From Dicaeum eximium (lineage: Eukaryota; Chordata; Aves; Passeriformes; Dicaeidae): a stretch of 64,000 nucleotides of DNA. The notes beneath the pieces were generated by a model. The model was not told the origin of the DNA. It did not search any database and saw nothing but the letters and a program-made list of their open reading frames with translations. The DNA lies in assembly GCA_013396995.1 (NCBI GenBank), contig VWZP01005850.1:63323-127322 (forward strand). The letters run 5' to 3'. Position numbers and translations under genes: made by a program. Of the stretch, positions 61,093 through 64,000 are shown in pieces (position 1 is the stretch's first letter; each line of letters opens with the position of its first letter).

Positions 61093-64000
61093 AGCCTTTT
61101 TGTTATATAGTGAGACTCATCAACAGCACTTACAAGGCTTTGCACAAGGATTTATCACATCATCTCTCTTTCTTAGATGAGGAAAGAGAGGCTTACATAA
61201 AAGCAATTTTCCAAGTGCAAATAATGAATCAGTGGATGAAGGGGGGATAGAGTGAGTTTTGATTCCAGGATGCCTCTGGACAGAACCAGAGTTGGAAAAT
61301 AGCAGCTTAGCAATTAGAAAACCTGGGGTTTTTTTCTTATTTGTTTAGGGAAAGGGCTAATTATTTTCAGATAAATTTTCATTATTCTTTTTCCCTTACG
61401 ACATCGACATTTCTAAAGGAGACCAAGCAAATTATCCATTATGAGATATTTGACCTGAAACAAAAAATCACATTTACTTTGTGTGGGCACTTGGTGAGAC
61501 AGCATATTGAAATGAAAACTGGAAGTTCTAACTTGCTTGCCTTGAAAAGATGTTCCAGCTAGAGTCTGGCTTCCTGGGGAAGAACATCCTGAAAAAATAG
61601 CTGATGATGTGTGTGTCACTGTGCATGAGTCTGTCCCCAGTCATTTTTGAACTCTGCATCTCTCAGTTGAGAAAATTTTTACTGATCTTCCCACAATGTA
61701 TCAGTGGAGTGGGGAAATTTGTTCTTACATTTGGCAAAACAGTGGCTGGTGCTGATCCTGTGCCTGTGTGTTCCAACATCCTTCATGCACTGCAGCTGAA
61801 ATTAATCTTTAGGTAATTTCTCCTGTTTCCAAATGAAAAGGAAATCTTCACATTCTGCAAAATGCAGCTATTGATCCGGCTCTAACCTGAGAAATCCTTT
61901 TGAAATGAATTTCCCATAAAGCAGTAAAAATTACTGCTTTAATGAGTTTACAGTGCAAAACTTACTTGATAATGCAATAAAATGTTATCTCAATCATGAA
62001 ACAGATTTTAGGGTACCTTTTAAATGAGCTAGTGTTTCCTCTTTGCAGTAACTCCAGTGCCAAGTCAGATGCAAGTTCATTCCAAAAATACAGGTCTGGT
62101 GCAAGGTTATCCTTAGAACAAGTTTCCAGCAGGGACTGTAGGAGCAATTATTCTTTTAGAGCTATTAGTAATTTCTACTGAAACTCCTCACAATGGCAGA
62201 AAGCTTCAGTACAGGGAAAACTGGTGGATGGGCTGAGATTGAATTTAGTTTTAAAATGTATATTAGTAACTTTAAAGTGATTTTTCTGGAAAAATTAGGC
62301 TTGTCAACAATATACTTACATGTTAAAGAGAAATGTCTTAGCATTAGAAAACTTATTACCATCATCTGGATTTTTTAAATAAAATATTCATAAAGCCAGA
62401 TCTGAATTTCAAAAAGAAAAATAGCCTTTAAATTCTGAAGTAATATATTCTCCCATCTCATTAAAAAGCAGAAATCTATCTTGGATCTTATACGCTCTTC
62501 CTCATTACAAGACTATTTATATAACACTCTGATAGACACCAGCTCTTCTTGGGCTTACAGCCCTTGAAAATCATATAAAATACTTTCCTCACTGTTTTAG
62601 CCTATATAGCTAATTTTCCATTATTTATAGCATACAACAGCTCGACTCTCAAGGTCACACTCCAAAGAAGGTTTTGTTATGTCTCAGAATTCTAATCAGC
62701 TGAAAGAAAAAACCACCACAGAAAATACAGTGAAGGCAATCAAGAACATAATATGGGTTTGTAAATGCTTTTCAAGGGTGGAGAGTTACTGAGGAGCTTT
62801 TTAGCTAAGGCTTTACTTTAATGGTACATTTAACTAATGCCAAATTGCACTGGGCTTGAGTGAGTGTCCATGTGATGTGCATGTAACTACCCAAGAAATT
62901 CATTCTGACAGTTCTTTTTTTTTTTTTTTTTCCCAGAAATGCCCTAAGACAAAAAGAGACCTTGGAGCTCTCCCTGCTTTGTATTCTGGATTTGCTTTCC
63001 CGAGGTGCGTGTCCAGGCATTAATGTCAGGAAAGGTTTCATGTCATTGCTTTATTCCAGAATTATTCCAGGAGGGCAGAGCTCAGCTCTCAGTGAGCAAG
63101 GCAGGCACAACTTAACAGCTGGTTGCCAAATTTTTACCACAGTGCACCAGATTTTAACCCTGCTGGCACTGTGAGGCTGCAGGCAATGGCACAAGTTTCT
63201 GTGATGGGTGGAGGGAAACAGAAAATATTTTTGGAAGCCCAGTGTTGGAAGGGCTGGCTTTTGAGAACAGCTCTACGCTTGGAACACACACACTGTATTC
63301 TCTTAACAGCAGAATTAAATAGAAAAAGGACTGTGTAACATGCTGTGGAGTTCTGGAAATCTGGATCAGGGTGTAAACTGGCTTGGACTTGAACACCAAG
63401 CATAAAATAAAGAACAGTAACGGGCAGGGTCAAGATCACTCCCTCCAAAGAACAGGAACCCCTTAGACATGGCACATTCTTCCAAGCTCCTGCAGTGGCT
63501 AAAGCTGCTTGTCACTGTACACCCAGCAACCACAGCACTGGCAGCAATGTGCCAGAAGAAAAGTCACCCTAATTCCAAGTCATCAAAGATTCCAAGTCAC
63601 CCAAGTCATCAAAATGATGTTATTTCTAAAACAAATAATTAAGTAACTAACTAACCAACCAAATAGGTAAATTCAAGATGTTGGTCTCATCCTTATATAA
63701 GTACCCCGTTCCTCTCTTTCTGCTGAAGATTTTTTGCTGTCACAAGAATGTGTTGCGGACTGCTGGCAAAAATGCTAAATATTCAACACTCCCTGATTGT
63801 ATATTTATGGCCTAGAACACTGTATGATTTATTTCACCTATTGTCCACTGAAAGGGTTCATCATTTATTTGTCCCTTTACTTTCTAGCCTGAGAAGGACA
63901 TGAGAACAGCACCATGTAAAGAAGGATGCCCTTCCCTTCTCTTAGAGGATTCACTCTTCTGAGCTGTCTGCAGAGCTCGGCCAGAATTTTCCCTTGGGAA
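61093..64000. other. Unique non-coding stretch
   Basis: No gene recognised. 61960-62640 is AT-rich and free of simple repeats, and could hold conserved non-coding sequence. A T-run is at about 62916-62932. 63560-63615 has an imperfect repeat of a CCAAGTCATCAAA unit. Confidence 0.5.

Overview
The window looks like non-coding DNA from a bird nuclear genome, most likely a songbird; the species call is an inference. The evidence is 3' ends of CR1 LINEs, several families of solo retroviral LTRs, low overall repeat density, CpG-poor AT-moderate sequence, and short runs of N typical of a draft assembly. I see no bacterial-type genes, no operons, no rRNA or tRNA, no CRISPR array and no complete protein-coding gene. 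Nearly all open frames are under 210 codons, overlap on both strands and show no domain I recognise. The window is best read as intergenic sequence or the interior of very large introns. One possible short exon lies at 17216-17326.

Layout. 1-9.9 kb is unique sequence with a few small inverted and direct repeats. 9.9-10.8 kb holds two LTRs of different families. 11.5-11.9 kb holds a CCCT run and a compound trinucleotide array. 14.3-15.4 kb holds a poly-A assembly gap, a second LTR of the 9.9 kb family and a perfect hairpin. 17.2 kb has the candidate exon, followed by an LTR broken at a single N. 22.5 kb has an inverted copy of the 9.9 kb LTR family. 23-28 kb is unique and includes AT-rich, homeobox-motif-rich sequence that looks like conserved non-coding elements. 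28.1 kb is a CR1 3' end. 35.5 kb is another LTR broken at a single N. 36.35-36.74 kb is a long polypurine array with an 80-base gap. 38.8-39.93 kb is a CpG-richer LTR-like element with a duplicated CCAAT/TATA module. 42.3, 46.2 and 59.8 kb carry further copies of the 17.7/35.5 kb LTR family. 44.8 and 48.0 kb carry two other LTR families, the latter abutting a CR1 3' end. 49-59.8 kb and 60.2-64 kb are mostly unique.

The clearest structure is the retroviral record: about eleven solo LTRs from six families, with no gag, pol or env seen between them. One family, with five copies, has inverted TGATGCC/GGCATCA ends; one copy has an exact 4-base target duplication. No undescribed biological system could be supported. 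The items most worth checking are the candidate exon, the two single-N collapse points inside LTRs, the duplicated LTR promoter module and the conserved-element candidates.
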